This document shows positions 23,656 through 31,560 of a DNA stretch of 64,000 nucleotides, piece after piece. The notes beneath the pieces were generated by a model. That model had not been told where the DNA came from and ran no database searches. It saw nothing but the letters and a program-made list of their open reading frames with translations. The stretch is from Microgenomates group bacterium GW2011_GWC1_46_15 (GTDB taxonomy: Bacteria; Patescibacteria; Microgenomatia; UBA1400; UBA12028): NCBI GenBank assembly GCA_001002285.1, contig LCLX01000004.1, positions 10,079-74,078 of the forward strand, written 5' to 3'. The position numbers and the translations under genes are program-made. Within the stretch, counting starts at the first letter, position 1; each line of letters starts with the position of its first letter.

Positions 23656-25071
23656 TCACAGCGTTTTTGCCTTCTCCACAGCTTGGTCAATCGTTCCGAC
23701 CATGTAAAACGCCTGTTCAGGAAGCGCGTCGTGTTTGCCGTCCAAGATTTCACGGAAGCCGCGGATTGTTTCGTGGATTGGAACATACTGGCCTGGAATC
23801 GACGTGAACTGTTCGGCGACAAAGAACGGCTGAGTCAGGAACCGCTGAATTTTTCGCGCGCGCGTAACTGCCAACTTATCCTGGTCGGAAAGCTCGTCAA
23901 TACCAAGAATAGCAATAATGTCCTGCAAATCTTTATATCGTTGCAACACCTTTTGCACTTGGCGCGTAACCCGGAAATGATCGTCACCCACAATTGCGGC
24001 GGTCAAAATCTTGGAGCTGGATGTCAATGGGTCAACGGCTGGATAGAGCGCCTGTTCCACCAACGATCGCTCAAGCGAGATGGTTGAGTCCAAGTGTGCG
24101 AACGTTGTTGCCGGAGCTGGGTCGGTGTAGTCGTCAGCAGGCACGTACACAGCTTGGAACGATGTGATTGAACCTTTTTTGGTTGATGTGATGCGCTCTT
24201 GTAAAGCGGCCATCTCGGTTGCCAAGTTTGGCTGGTATCCAACGGCAGACGGAATACGGCCAAGCAGCGCGGAGACTTCCGAGCCGGCCTGCGAAAAACG
24301 GAAAATATTATCAATGAACAACAGCACGTCCTCACCGCGGATGTCGCGGAAGTACTCTGCCATCGTGAGTGCGGTTAGCGCAATGCGCAAGCGGTTTCCG
24401 GGTGGTTCGTTCATCTGTCCAAAACACATCACAGTATCTTTGATAACGCCGGTATCGGTCATTTCGTGGTACAGATCGTTTCCTTCGCGCGTACGCTCGC
24501 CAACGCCGGCAAACACCGCGTGCCCGGAGTGCTCTTTCGCGATGTTGCGGATGAGTTCCTGGATAATAACGGTTTTTCCTGTTCCTGCACCGCCGAACGC
24601 GGCAACTTTTCCTCCGCGGGCAAATGGCGCGATCAGGTCAATGACTTTAATGCCGGTTTCCAACATCTGCGCGCTTGTTTCCTGCTGAGAAAGAAGCGGT
24701 GCTGGCTTATGGATTGGAGAGGTCAACTTCGCTTTTATCGGTGGTTTGCCGTCAATGACTTCACCAACCACGTTAAAAATGCGGCCAAGCGTTTCCTCGC
24801 CGATGGGAACGGTGATAGGAGCGCCGGTGTTTATAATTTCAACGCCGCGTTTCAACCCTTCGGTTGGGCCAAGCGCGATCGCGCGGACTTCGGTACTAGA
24901 CAGTTGTTGTTCTACCTCAAGATACACAGTGGAACCATCATCGCGTGTCATCGTGAGCGCGTTGTAAATTTCAGGAAGTTTTTCGGTAAACGTTGCGTCA
25001 ACGACAGGCCCGATAATTTGGGCGACCGTGCCGATCATGTTCTTTTGTGCTTTTTGTGTTGATGTGTTCAT
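23656..25071 (-). CDS. atpD: F-type ATP synthase beta subunit
   Basis: 471 residues from ATG 25071, with AAGGAG before it; an upstream in-frame start at 25092 would include that site. Catalytic subunit: Walker A GGAGTGKTV (about 157), catalytic glutamate in GERTREGND, and Walker B VLLFIDNIFRF. It makes or hydrolyses ATP at the alpha-beta interface. It lies 36 nt after atpG. Confidence 0.98.
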   Translation of the reverse strand: MNTSTQKAQKNMIGTVAQIIGPVVDATFTEKLPEIYNALTMTRDDGSTVYLEVEQQLSSTEVRAIALGPTEGLKRGVEIINTGAPITVPIGEETLGRIFNVVGEVIDGKPPIKAKLTSPIHKPAPLLSQQETSAQMLETGIKVIDLIAPFARGGKVAAFGGAGTGKTVIIQELIRNIAKEHSGHAVFAGVGERTREGNDLYHEMTDTGVIKDTVMCFGQMNEPPGNRLRIALTALTMAEYFRDIRGEDVLLFIDNIFRFSQAGSEVSALLGRIPSAVGYQPNLATEMAALQERITSTKKGSITSFQAVYVPADDYTDPAPATTFAHLDSTISLERSLVEQALYPAVDPLTSSSKILTAAIVGDDHFRVTRQVQKVLQRYKDLQDIIAILGIDELSDQDKLAVTRARKIQRFLTQPFFVAEQFTSIPGQYVPIHETIRGFREILDGKHDALPEQAFYMVGTIDQAVEKAKTL

Positions 25072-25107
25072 ACTGCTCCTTTTGTTATTCACGTTCGTTT
25101 TTCGATG

Positions 25108-25971
25108 TTATCCGGCCACGCTCAGCGTCGCCGTGGTCATGTCAATGAGTTCGGTTGTAATTGCGGCTTGGCGCGATTTGTTAAACACCAACTGCAGTCC
25201 ATTCATCACATCGCGGGCGTTGTCCGACGCGCTTTTCATGGCGACCATGCGGGCGGAGTGCTCACTCGCTTTTGCATCGAGCAATGTGTGATAGATTTCG
25301 ACGGCAATATAGTATGGAAGCAAAAATTCCAAGATTTCTGTTGAGTTTGGTTCAAAGAGATACTCGGATTTTGCTTCAACAAGATCTGCTGGTTGCTGAA
25401 TCTCTTCGGCGGGAGGCGGAAGAATCTGCTCAAACTTCACTTTTTGCGAGAGTGTTGAGACAAACTGCATGTGGACAAGATGAACGTCGCTGTACTCGCC
25501 ATCCAAAAAGGCTTTCATCACAAGCTCGGCAATCGGGAGAGTGTCTTCAAACCGGATGCGGTCCGGAAGATCGGTGAACTCACCAATAATTGTGTGCCGG
25601 AACTTGAGCGCGTACTCCTTGCCTTTTTTTCCAATGACAACAAACTCTGCTTTTTTCGGTTTCATGAACTCTTCAACGGCTTTAAACAAGTTGGTGCTGA
25701 GCCCACCCGCCAAACCGCGGTTGGATGAAATCAGAACAATGAGCGATTTGGGAGCATCGTTTGTCTGCAAAAGCGGATGCATCGCCGAGTTTGTGTGGCG
25801 TGCAATCGTCTTCAACATCGTTGTTAATTTTTCTGCGTACGGCTTACCTGCAAGTGTTTGTTCCTGCGCGTGCCGCATTTTGCTTGCCGAAACCATCTCC
25901 ATTGCCTTTGTAATTTGGGCAATGTTTTTTGCGGACTTGATGCGGCGACGAATTAATCTTGATACGCTCAT
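25108..25971 (-). CDS. atpG: F-type ATP synthase gamma subunit
   Basis: 287 residues, normal length. N-terminal helix SRLIRRRIKSAKNIAQITKAM and C-terminal helix with MKSASDNARDVMNGL form the rotating coiled coil; the central Rossmann-like part includes SSNRGLAGGLSTNLF. The start overlaps the atpA stop by 4 nt (ATGA), implying coupling. Confidence 0.97.
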   Translation of the reverse strand: MSVSRLIRRRIKSAKNIAQITKAMEMVSASKMRHAQEQTLAGKPYAEKLTTMLKTIARHTNSAMHPLLQTNDAPKSLIVLISSNRGLAGGLSTNLFKAVEEFMKPKKAEFVVIGKKGKEYALKFRHTIIGEFTDLPDRIRFEDTLPIAELVMKAFLDGEYSDVHLVHMQFVSTLSQKVKFEQILPPPAEEIQQPADLVEAKSEYLFEPNSTEILEFLLPYYIAVEIYHTLLDAKASEHSARMVAMKSASDNARDVMNGLQLVFNKSRQAAITTELIDMTTATLSVAG

Positions 25972-27473
25972 AGATGTAGCTCGGAATGAATATCGTTAAA
26001 CGTTGTGAGTGCCTTTTGTAACGCTTTTTCGGTGTCTTCGATGATTTTTCCTTCAGCTTTGATGGACTTTAGGATCGCTGGTTCATCGGCTTTCAGATAC
26101 ATAGTCGCGAGCTCTTCCCACATGCGTGTTTTTTCCAGTGAAACGGAATCAAGGTAGCCGTTGGTTGCGGCGTAAATCACTGCGACCTGGTCTTCTACCG
26201 GCATTGGTTTGTCCCAATCTTGGTTCAAGATGGTGGATACGCGCGCCCCGCGGTCAAGCTGAGCTTTTGTTTTTGCGTCCAAGTCAGAAGAAAACTGCGC
26301 GAATGCCGCCAACTCACGGTACTGCGCCAAGTCCAACCGCATTTTTCCGGCAACCTGCTTCATTGTCTTTAATTGTGCGGCAGAACCCACGCGTGAAACA
26401 GAAAGTCCCACGTTAATAGCGGGCTTGACGCCAGAGTTAAACAAGTCGGTTTCAAGATAAATCTGGCCATCGGTAATCGAAATCACGTTTGTCGGAATAA
26501 ATGCTGATACATCCGAAGCCTGTGTTTCAATAATCGGCAGAGCGGTAATCGAACCACCACCATATTTTTCATCAAGACGGCACGCACGCTCGAGCAAGCG
26601 GGAGTGAAGGTAGAAGACATCACCTGGATACGCTTCACGACCGGAAGGTCTGCGAAGCAACAATGAAATCTCGCGGTATGCCACGGCGTGTTTGGATAAG
26701 TCATCGTAAATCACCAAGACATCTTTGCCTTGTTTCAAAAAGTACTCCGCAATCGCGACGCCGGCGTATGGCGCCAAGAACTGCGATGTTGCCGAGTCGG
26801 AAGCGGTAGCTGCAACAACCACGGTGTAGTCCATCGAGCCAGTTTTTTCGAATAGCGCAACTGTTTGCGCAACGTAACTGCGTTTTTGCCCAATCGCTAC
26901 ATACACACAAATGACGTTCTGCCCGCGCTGGTTCAAGATCGTGCCAAGCCCAATGGAAGATTTTCCAGTTCCGCGGTCGCCGATAATCAGCTCACGCTGT
27001 CCCCGACCAACTGGAATCATGGCATCAATCGCTTTAATACCGGTTTGTAGCGGAACAGTAACCATTTTGCGCGTAATCACACCCGGGGCAACTTTTTCTA
27101 ACGGCTGGTATGTTTTAACAGCGATTGGCGCTTTGCCGTCTAGCGCGCGTCCAAGCGGATCAACAACGCGGCCAACAATGTCATCCGAAACGCCGATAGA
27201 AAGGAGGCGGCCGGTTGTCTGCACGGTGTCGCCTGCGCGGATATCGCGATTTTCAGTGAGCAACACCACGCCAACGTTGTCTTTTTTTAAGTTGAGCGCA
27301 AGCGCGAACGTGTCTTTGCCAACCAACACAAGCTCGCCCAACATGACGTCATCTAAACCGGAAATGGTTGCAATGCCGTCGCCAAAGTTCGTGATGGTTC
27401 CAACGCTTTGTTTGGTTGTTTCCAACTTTGCGCCCGCGAGCTGTTTTTTAATTTCAGAAAGAAAATCTGTCAT
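25968..27473 (-). CDS. atpA: F-type ATP synthase alpha subunit
   Basis: 501 residues. Non-catalytic nucleotide-binding subunit with Walker A GDRGTGKSS (about 169-177), the arginine finger region in ISVSRVGSAAQ-like LSVSRVGSAAQL, and the usual N-terminal beta barrel. Its ATG lies inside the atpH stop and its stop overlaps atpG, so atpH-atpA-atpG are tightly coupled. Confidence 0.98.
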   Translation of the reverse strand: MTDFLSEIKKQLAGAKLETTKQSVGTITNFGDGIATISGLDDVMLGELVLVGKDTFALALNLKKDNVGVVLLTENRDIRAGDTVQTTGRLLSIGVSDDIVGRVVDPLGRALDGKAPIAVKTYQPLEKVAPGVITRKMVTVPLQTGIKAIDAMIPVGRGQRELIIGDRGTGKSSIGLGTILNQRGQNVICVYVAIGQKRSYVAQTVALFEKTGSMDYTVVVAATASDSATSQFLAPYAGVAIAEYFLKQGKDVLVIYDDLSKHAVAYREISLLLRRPSGREAYPGDVFYLHSRLLERACRLDEKYGGGSITALPIIETQASDVSAFIPTNVISITDGQIYLETDLFNSGVKPAINVGLSVSRVGSAAQLKTMKQVAGKMRLDLAQYRELAAFAQFSSDLDAKTKAQLDRGARVSTILNQDWDKPMPVEDQVAVIYAATNGYLDSVSLEKTRMWEELATMYLKADEPAILKSIKAEGKIIEDTEKALQKALTTFNDIHSELHL

Positions 27474-27685
27474 GATGTCCTCAACTGTTCTAGTTTTCCG
27501 CGCAACGATGCGTCATATACCGTTGATCCAACCCGCACGCGGACTCCACCAAGAATCTCAGGATTAAGCTCCGTGGTGTACGACTCCGTGCCGAACGATT
27601 TTTTCAGCATCGCTTTCAGTGTTTGCGCCTGTTGCGTGGAAAGCGGAACGACTGTTTCAACGACAACAGATGTGTTTTTTGCCAT
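27470..27685 (-). CDS. atpH: Truncated F-type ATP synthase delta subunit (C-terminal domain only)
   Basis: 71 residues against roughly 180 in most bacteria. What is present matches the C-terminal part of delta/OSCP: VVPLSTQQAQTLKAML followed by the signature LNPEILGGVRVRVGSTVYDASLRGKLEQL. The six-helix N-terminal domain that caps the alpha3beta3 head is missing, and the 26 nt before the ATG cannot hold it. Position between atpF and atpA is the normal place for atpH. The short form would bind subunit b but attach to alpha differently. The gene is intact, without a frameshift visible, so this looks like a reduced subunit rather than decay. Confidence 0.85.
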   Translation of the reverse strand: MAKNTSVVVETVVPLSTQQAQTLKAMLKKSFGTESYTTELNPEILGGVRVRVGSTVYDASLRGKLEQLRTS

Positions 27686-27711
27686 ACATTTTCTTTCCAG
27701 TTCGACTACTT

Positions 27712-28197
27712 TTACATCGCCTGCGCAAGTTCTTTCAGTCCTTTGTCAATCAGTCCAGCGTGCGCTTTCTTATCCACAGCTTTACCAACTACTTTTTCGG
27801 TAACAGCGTACACCGCGTCAACAAATTCTTTGCGCATCGCAGCATGCTCGCCTTTTTTTTCAAGCTCCCACGACTTCATCGCCTTTTCTTTGTCGAGCTT
27901 GATCTCCGCACGGGCTTTTTCCGTAAGCTCTTTTTTTAACTCAGTGGCTTGCTCACGCGCTTTCTCCATCATTTTTGCGGACTCTTTTTCGGCGCGAACT
28001 TTTTCTTTTTTCTTGAGCTCGTCAATCGCGTCTTTCTCTTTGAGCGATTCTTCAGCAGCCCTATCCGCGTCGTGAATCTTTTTCGCGCGCTCATCCAGCA
28101 CCTTTATCACCGGTTTGTAGACGAGGAACACAATCGCGCCAAACACCACGCCAAAGTTCAGTACCTGGAACAAAATTTGGTCAAGTTTAATATCCAT
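27712..28197 (-). CDS. atpF: F-type ATP synthase b subunit
   Basis: 161 residues. One N-terminal membrane helix (about 12-30) followed by a long charged coiled coil (about 35-140) that forms the peripheral stalk. The charge pattern (KEKDAIDELKKKEK) is typical. It sits 10 nt after atpE and upstream of the shortened atpH; the stalk tip must bind that reduced delta. Confidence 0.95.
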   Translation of the reverse strand: MDIKLDQILFQVLNFGVVFGAIVFLVYKPVIKVLDERAKKIHDADRAAEESLKEKDAIDELKKKEKVRAEKESAKMMEKAREQATELKKELTEKARAEIKLDKEKAMKSWELEKKGEHAAMRKEFVDAVYAVTEKVVGKAVDKKAHAGLIDKGLKELAQAM

Positions 28198-28207
28198 AGA
28201 TGCTCCT

Positions 28208-28420
28208 TTAGACGAACTTTACGATCAGCGCGACCACAAGCGCATAAATGGCGATAGCTTCGGCAAACGCCATACCAAGAATCATGTTCGTTTGAATCTT
28301 GGACAACGCTTCAGGATTGCGTCCAATTGCCTGAAGACCAGCCGCCACGAGCAACCCAATACCAATACCAGGGCCGATTGCTCCCAACCCCATTGCTAAT
28401 CCCATTGCGAGATCTTTCAT
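28208..28420 (-). CDS. atpE: F-type ATP synthase c subunit
   Basis: 70 residues, two membrane helices joined by the polar loop GRNPEA. The ion-binding carboxylate is E54 in AFAEAIAIYAL. The helix-1 position that is glutamine in sodium-binding rings is isoleucine here (GPGIGIG, I21), and E54 is not followed by the Ser/Thr of sodium types, so protons are the likely coupling ion. The glycine motif GAIGPGIGIG is conserved. Confidence 0.96.
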   Translation of the reverse strand: MKDLAMGLAMGLGAIGPGIGIGLLVAAGLQAIGRNPEALSKIQTNMILGMAFAEAIAIYALVVALIVKFV

Positions 28421-28488
28421 AGACCCTCCTCTATATTCGTATAGTTTTTCGACTACGTCCTTCTGGTGCGCTCCCTGCGCCCGCTCTC

Positions 28489-29247
28489 CTAATGCTCTTC
28501 ACCGTGGCCAATTGTAGCCATGTTAAAGAATACCAGGGAAAGCATTGAAAACACCAGGGCTTGGATAAAGCCCACAAACAACTCCATACCATAGAACGGC
28601 ATCGGGATAATGAGTGGAACAAGCGCGGTCATCACGGTAAGTAGAACTTCACCCGCGAAAATGTTTCCGAACAACCGGAACGCAAACGACACAATTTTTG
28701 CCACTTCAAGGACTAACTCGAGCACGCCAACAAAAAAGTTGAGCGGGTTGCTAAAGTTGATGAACTTCGAAAAGTACTTGAGTTTTTGAAAGGAGTACCC
28801 AAAGACTTGCGTGAGCACAACCGAGATGAGCGCGAGCGCGATGGTCATATTAAGGTCAGCCGTTCCTGCGCGGAAGTATGGGACAAAAATATTTTCTTCC
28901 CCATGGTGTTCCCAGATTCCAATAGAGCCAACGCCCGGAATGAGTCCAGCCCAGTTGTTGACGAGAATGAAGATGAAAAAAGAAACGATCAACGGACCAA
29001 AAAGGTGCGCCCGTTTGCCCGTTCCCACAACGCCCGTCGTGAGATTCTGCAGAGACTCGATGATAAACTCCACGAGTATGCGGAAGCGGGAGTTTTTTGA
29101 TGTGGAAGTTACCGCTCGGTTTGCGCAGACCGCGAATACAATGAGAAGCGCGGTGACCAAAACACTGGTGAACATCGAGTTGGTTACAACAAACTGTCCG
29201 AGGTGGAAAATGGGTTCAGCCGAGATTGATATCTGTATTGCGGACAT
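28489..29247 (-). CDS. atpB: F-type ATP synthase a subunit
   Basis: 252 residues from ATG 29247; GTG 29256 would add three. Multipass membrane protein with the essential arginine in VSFAFRLFGNIFAGE (about 190) that faces the c-ring carboxylate. It forms the proton half-channels. First gene of the operon atpB-E-F-H-A-G-D-C; no atpI precedes it. Confidence 0.95.
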   Translation of the reverse strand: MSAIQISISAEPIFHLGQFVVTNSMFTSVLVTALLIVFAVCANRAVTSTSKNSRFRILVEFIIESLQNLTTGVVGTGKRAHLFGPLIVSFFIFILVNNWAGLIPGVGSIGIWEHHGEENIFVPYFRAGTADLNMTIALALISVVLTQVFGYSFQKLKYFSKFINFSNPLNFFVGVLELVLEVAKIVSFAFRLFGNIFAGEVLLTVMTALVPLIIPMPFYGMELFVGFIQALVFSMLSLVFFNMATIGHGEEH

Positions 29248-29279
29248 AAAAAACACCCATCTTTGCGATGTTTATTCAC

Positions 29280-29308
29280 ATTGTATGGGAAGAACTCGAG
29301 TTTCGCAA
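29280..29308 (-). promoter_or_regulatory. Promoter of the atp operon
   Basis: TTGCGA (29303-29308), 17-nt spacer, TACAAT (29280-29285) on the minus strand. The predicted transcript begins near 29273, leaving a short leader with only a weak GATGGG before the start codon. Confidence 0.6.
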
Positions 29309-29386
29309 GTCGTTGATTTTCACGCGGCTTCTTGATATGATGTCAAGTTACAGAGTTGTTTTCCTTTATTTTCTGCCCACATTTTT

Positions 29387-29953
29387 ATGCCAAGTTCAAA
29401 AGATCTGTTATTAGAGTATGTTCCGCAAGAAGCGTATGAAAGAGCTCCTGTTAAAGTAAGTGAAGATTTACTTTCTGTCGTTGAACGCATAGCTCGGGTG
29501 CTTCCACCAGAAAAAGTCTGGAAATGGTTTTCGAGTACTCCAGGAGAAACCAGAAGAGAAATCCGTTTTCCGTACGCTAGAATAGATGCGCTGACACTTG
29601 CGACCGAAATAACTATTGATACACTAACGATATATCCCCCAACAAGTCCAGAATAGTTTGAAAAGGAGTATGAAGAAGCAGCTTCTTATGCATTACAAGC
29701 ATTGATTTGGGTTGAAATAGGATTTGGAGGATTAGAGAATTTGGCAAAAAGCCCAGCATCGAGAAATTGGACTTCTGGAGTTGGTCATTTCGTAGATGAT
29801 AAGCAGAGAGAAAAAGGCATTATGACAACGGGGCGTGAAATGTATATGAGGTGTTTAAGAGCATTTTTGAAGTTTCGTAGAGAGCATGGTATTACCAGTG
29901 ATTGTTTTACGGAGTACCACCTCGAGTATCTTTTAGACACGATTGAGGGATGA
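29387..29953 (+). pseudogene. Unassigned ORF interrupted by an in-frame TAG
   Basis: Codons 1-89 (29387-29653) end at TAG 29654-29656, and the same frame continues open to TGA 29951-29953. The downstream part (EKEYEEAASYALQALIWVEIG, about 98 codons) reads like the natural continuation, with no new ribosome site and start in frame. So this is a 188-codon gene with one amber codon: a nonsense mutation, or less likely readthrough. A promoter-like TTGATT/TATGAT with 17-nt spacer lies at 29313-29341. No family recognised. The 3' end overlaps a minus-strand small gene by 21 nt. Confidence 0.55.
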
Positions 29954-30115
29954 GTTCACTGCAGGAACAAGAAGAATGTCCCGCTTCATGCCTTTGACCT
30001 TTTCACAAATTTTGGAGAAAGATTGAGCCTTAGCAACGACGATATTTTTTTTACTAATCGCAAGCCAACCTAATGAATTTTTCTTGAGGGGAGAGCGTAA
30101 ATCACGAGCATTCAT
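29933..30115 (-). CDS. Small protein resembling DUF5678
   Basis: 60 residues from ATG 30115. The pattern GWLAISKKNIVVAKAQSF followed by a helix and ILLVPAV resembles small DUF5678-type proteins (a GKW.AI..vVa strand pair, helix, then ..VP). TTGTTT and TACATT with a 17-nt spacer lie upstream; TACATT (30126-30131) is 10 nt before the ATG. The convergent overlap with the interrupted gene is a caution. Confidence 0.45.
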   Translation of the reverse strand: MNARDLRSPLKKNSLGWLAISKKNIVVAKAQSFSKICEKVKGMKRDILLVPAVNSSLNRV

Positions 30116-30185
30116 ATATGCTGAAAATGTACCACAAGAAACAGTTCGAAACAAGTGGATATTATGTACTCAATTTATGCCGATT

Positions 30186-30214
30186 TTGACTCAAGATACA
30201 TCAAGGTGTATACT
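30186..30214 (+). promoter_or_regulatory. Near-consensus promoter of the leader/attenuator RNA
   Basis: TTGACT (30186-30191), exactly 17 nt, TATACT (30209-30214). One of the best promoter matches in the window. Predicted start is near 30221, just before ATG 30224. Confidence 0.75.
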
Positions 30215-30223
30215 GATTTCCGT

Positions 30224-30304
30224 ATGAATATCGTAAAGTTGTGCTCTTCGTTTTGGAAGCATTACCGTACCCGCATCTTTAAGGGGCTCTTTTCTCGTAC
30301 CTAA
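30224..30304 (+). CDS. Candidate 26-residue leader peptide
   Basis: ATG 30224 to TAA 30302-30304, nine nt after the -10 box, so it would be leaderless. The peptide is basic and aromatic (MNIVKLCSSFWKHYRTRIFK, then GLFSRT). Its last codons cover the first arm (30282-30289) of the alternative hairpins that follow, which is the arrangement of translation-dependent attenuators. It has no run of one regulatory amino acid, so the sensed signal is not evident. Confidence 0.4.
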   Translation: MNIVKLCSSFWKHYRTRIFKGLFSRT

Positions 30305-30351
30305 CGACAGACGTGTAGTGTGTTCGAGCCCCTGACAAGAGGGGCTTTTTT
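30282..30351 (+). terminator. Attenuator-like terminator with competing antiterminator
   Basis: Three arms: 30282-30289 (AGGGGCTC), 30326-30333 (GAGCCCCT) and 30340-30346 (AGGGGCT). Arms 1 and 2 pair over 8 bp; arms 2 and 3 pair over 7 bp with a 6-nt loop and six U after it (30346-30351). Pairing 2-3 is an intrinsic terminator, pairing 1-2 prevents it. Confidence 0.65.
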
Positions 30352-30361
30352 GTATATGGAG

Positions 30362-30386
30362 AAAGTCCCCGAAGGAGACTTTTTTA
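30362..30386 (+). terminator. Second intrinsic terminator
   Basis: AAAGTC pairs with GACTTT around a short CC-GAA-GG hairpin (one mismatch), followed by a T-run. It sits about 10 nt after the first terminator, so little readthrough to the gene at 30438 is expected. Confidence 0.6.
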
Positions 30387-30437
30387 CCCAAAACACCTCA
30401 CGCACAGATAGAAAGAAATGAAGAAAGTACTCGATGT

Positions 30438-30587
30438 ATGAAAATACAGACCATAGAAAAAATGTTGAGCATTGCTGCCGCATGCGCGGCGATTGTCTCA
30501 GCCGCCATCATGACAAAACAAGTTGTTACTCCAGCGCAAAGTATTCAAAACGTTTCGCAGGGGGTGATTCAGCCGTGCGTAAAATAG
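30438..30587 (+). CDS. 49-residue single-span membrane or exported protein
   Basis: ATG 30438 to TAG 30585-30587. After a short charged start (MKIQTIEK) comes an alanine-rich hydrophobic segment (LSIAAACAAIVSAAIM, about 10-25), then a polar tail with one cysteine near the end (VIQPCVK). It could be a membrane anchor or an exported peptide. A purine-rich GAAGAAAG lies ahead of the ATG. No family recognised; it lies downstream of the two terminators. Confidence 0.5.
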   Translation: MKIQTIEKMLSIAAACAAIVSAAIMTKQVVTPAQSIQNVSQGVIQPCVK

Positions 30588-30661
30588 TTCACTCCAGCGT
30601 TATGATTTTTCTTTGTAGTATAATTGGCAACAATATAACATCCTGCTCCGAAAGGAAAAAT

Positions 30662-31009
30662 ATGGCAGTGGAAGCTCCAGGAGAATCACGAGTAGAGGTT
30701 CCAGAAACCCTTCGGAATAGACAGTTTTTTCTCGCTCGTCCGGGAGTGTGCGCAGTGAAGTTACAAAACGGCCTGGTAGTTGAGTTGCCGGTTGGTGGAA
30801 AAATAAACCCGGAACAATGGGGCGAATCGTTTGTTGAGTATGTGAATTTGGCATTGCTTGCTCTTGAAGCTCCAGGAAGATTTGCAAGAATGCAGGAATA
30901 TACTGATGGCAGAGTTTCGTTCCCCATAGCGCAGAATTGGTTCGGTTGGGGACGTGAAAGAATCGGAGCTAACGGGAGAATATTTACTCTATTTGGTTCA
31001 TATCATTAA
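30662..31009 (+). CDS. Unassigned protein upstream of a Nudix gene
   Basis: 115 residues. TATAAT (about 30617) and AAAGGAAA before ATG 30662 give a clear start. The sequence is soluble, with a beta-like middle (GVCAVKLQNGLVVELPVGG) and an aromatic, glycine-rich end (AQNWFGWGRERIG). No family recognised. Its TAA overlaps the ATG of the Nudix gene (TAATG), so the two are translationally coupled and may act together. Confidence 0.6.
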   Translation: MAVEAPGESRVEVPETLRNRQFFLARPGVCAVKLQNGLVVELPVGGKINPEQWGESFVEYVNLALLALEAPGRFARMQEYTDGRVSFPIAQNWFGWGRERIGANGRIFTLFGSYH

Positions 31010-31458
31010 TGAAAAAAGTTCAAAGTATTGGTGTTGTTGTGTTTAATGGGGATGCCGTACTTTTGGTGCGCAGCGGTCCAACCGCATCTCATTTCGAAGG
31101 AAAAAATGGGCTGCCGTCGGGAAAAGTTGAGCGCGATGAAACAAACGAGGAAGCGGCAGTTCGTGAACTCAGTGAAGAAACTGGACTTATCACTTCTATT
31201 GAAGATCTTCATCCAATCAAAACCTTTACGGCAACCATAGAACAAAAACAGGGACCTGTCACGTTTGTTTGGCATACTTTTCTTTGCACAAAATATGAGG
31301 GAACACTCAGCTCGTCAAAAGAAACAACTCCGTATTGGGTGAAGATAGGCGAACTTTCAAAAATTAAAAATCTTTTACCAAACATCGAAACGGCAGTGGA
31401 GCTTGCGAAATCTGTGACCCCATCCGGATTTACGACTCGCTTCGCTCGCATGCACTAG
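31009..31458 (+). CDS. Nudix hydrolase (MutT-like)
   Basis: 149 residues. The Nudix box is complete: GKVERDETNEEAAVRELSEE followed by TGL (about 38-60), giving the GX5EX7REUXEEXGU pattern that binds metal and pyrophosphate. The substrate is unknown; these enzymes cleave nucleoside diphosphates linked to another group. The last 15 codons (SVTPSGFTTRFARMH) are read from a 19-bp copy of the tRNA-Glu 3' end plus following bases, so the original C-terminus may have been replaced by a recombination event. Confidence 0.88.
   Translation: MKKVQSIGVVVFNGDAVLLVRSGPTASHFEGKNGLPSGKVERDETNEEAAVRELSEETGLITSIEDLHPIKTFTATIEQKQGPVTFVWHTFLCTKYEGTLSSSKETTPYWVKIGELSKIKNLLPNIETAVELAKSVTPSGFTTRFARMH
31412..31430. 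repeat. 19-bp copy of the tRNA-Glu 3' end (first copy)
   Basis: CTGTGACCCCATCCGGATT here is identical to 31561-31579, which is the 3' end of tRNA-Glu plus its flank. The copies are 149 bp apart in direct orientation. A repeat of a tRNA 3' end is the footprint usually left by a tyrosine-recombinase integration. Confidence 0.7.
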
Positions 31459-31530
31459 GCAGGCTCATTGCATTCGCTTGCCGTCGCGGACCTACGGTCA
31501 TTCAAAGTCGTCTTGCGATCAATAGCTACA

Positions 31531-31555
31531 AAAAATTACCTTGTCGGTAATTTTT
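31531..31555. terminator. Bidirectional terminator hairpin
   Basis: AAAAATTACC (31531-31540) and GGTAATTTTT (31546-31555) pair perfectly around TTGTC. It can end the Nudix transcript on the plus strand and the tRNA-Lys/tRNA-Glu transcript on the minus strand. Confidence 0.75.
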
Positions 31556-31560
31556 CATAG

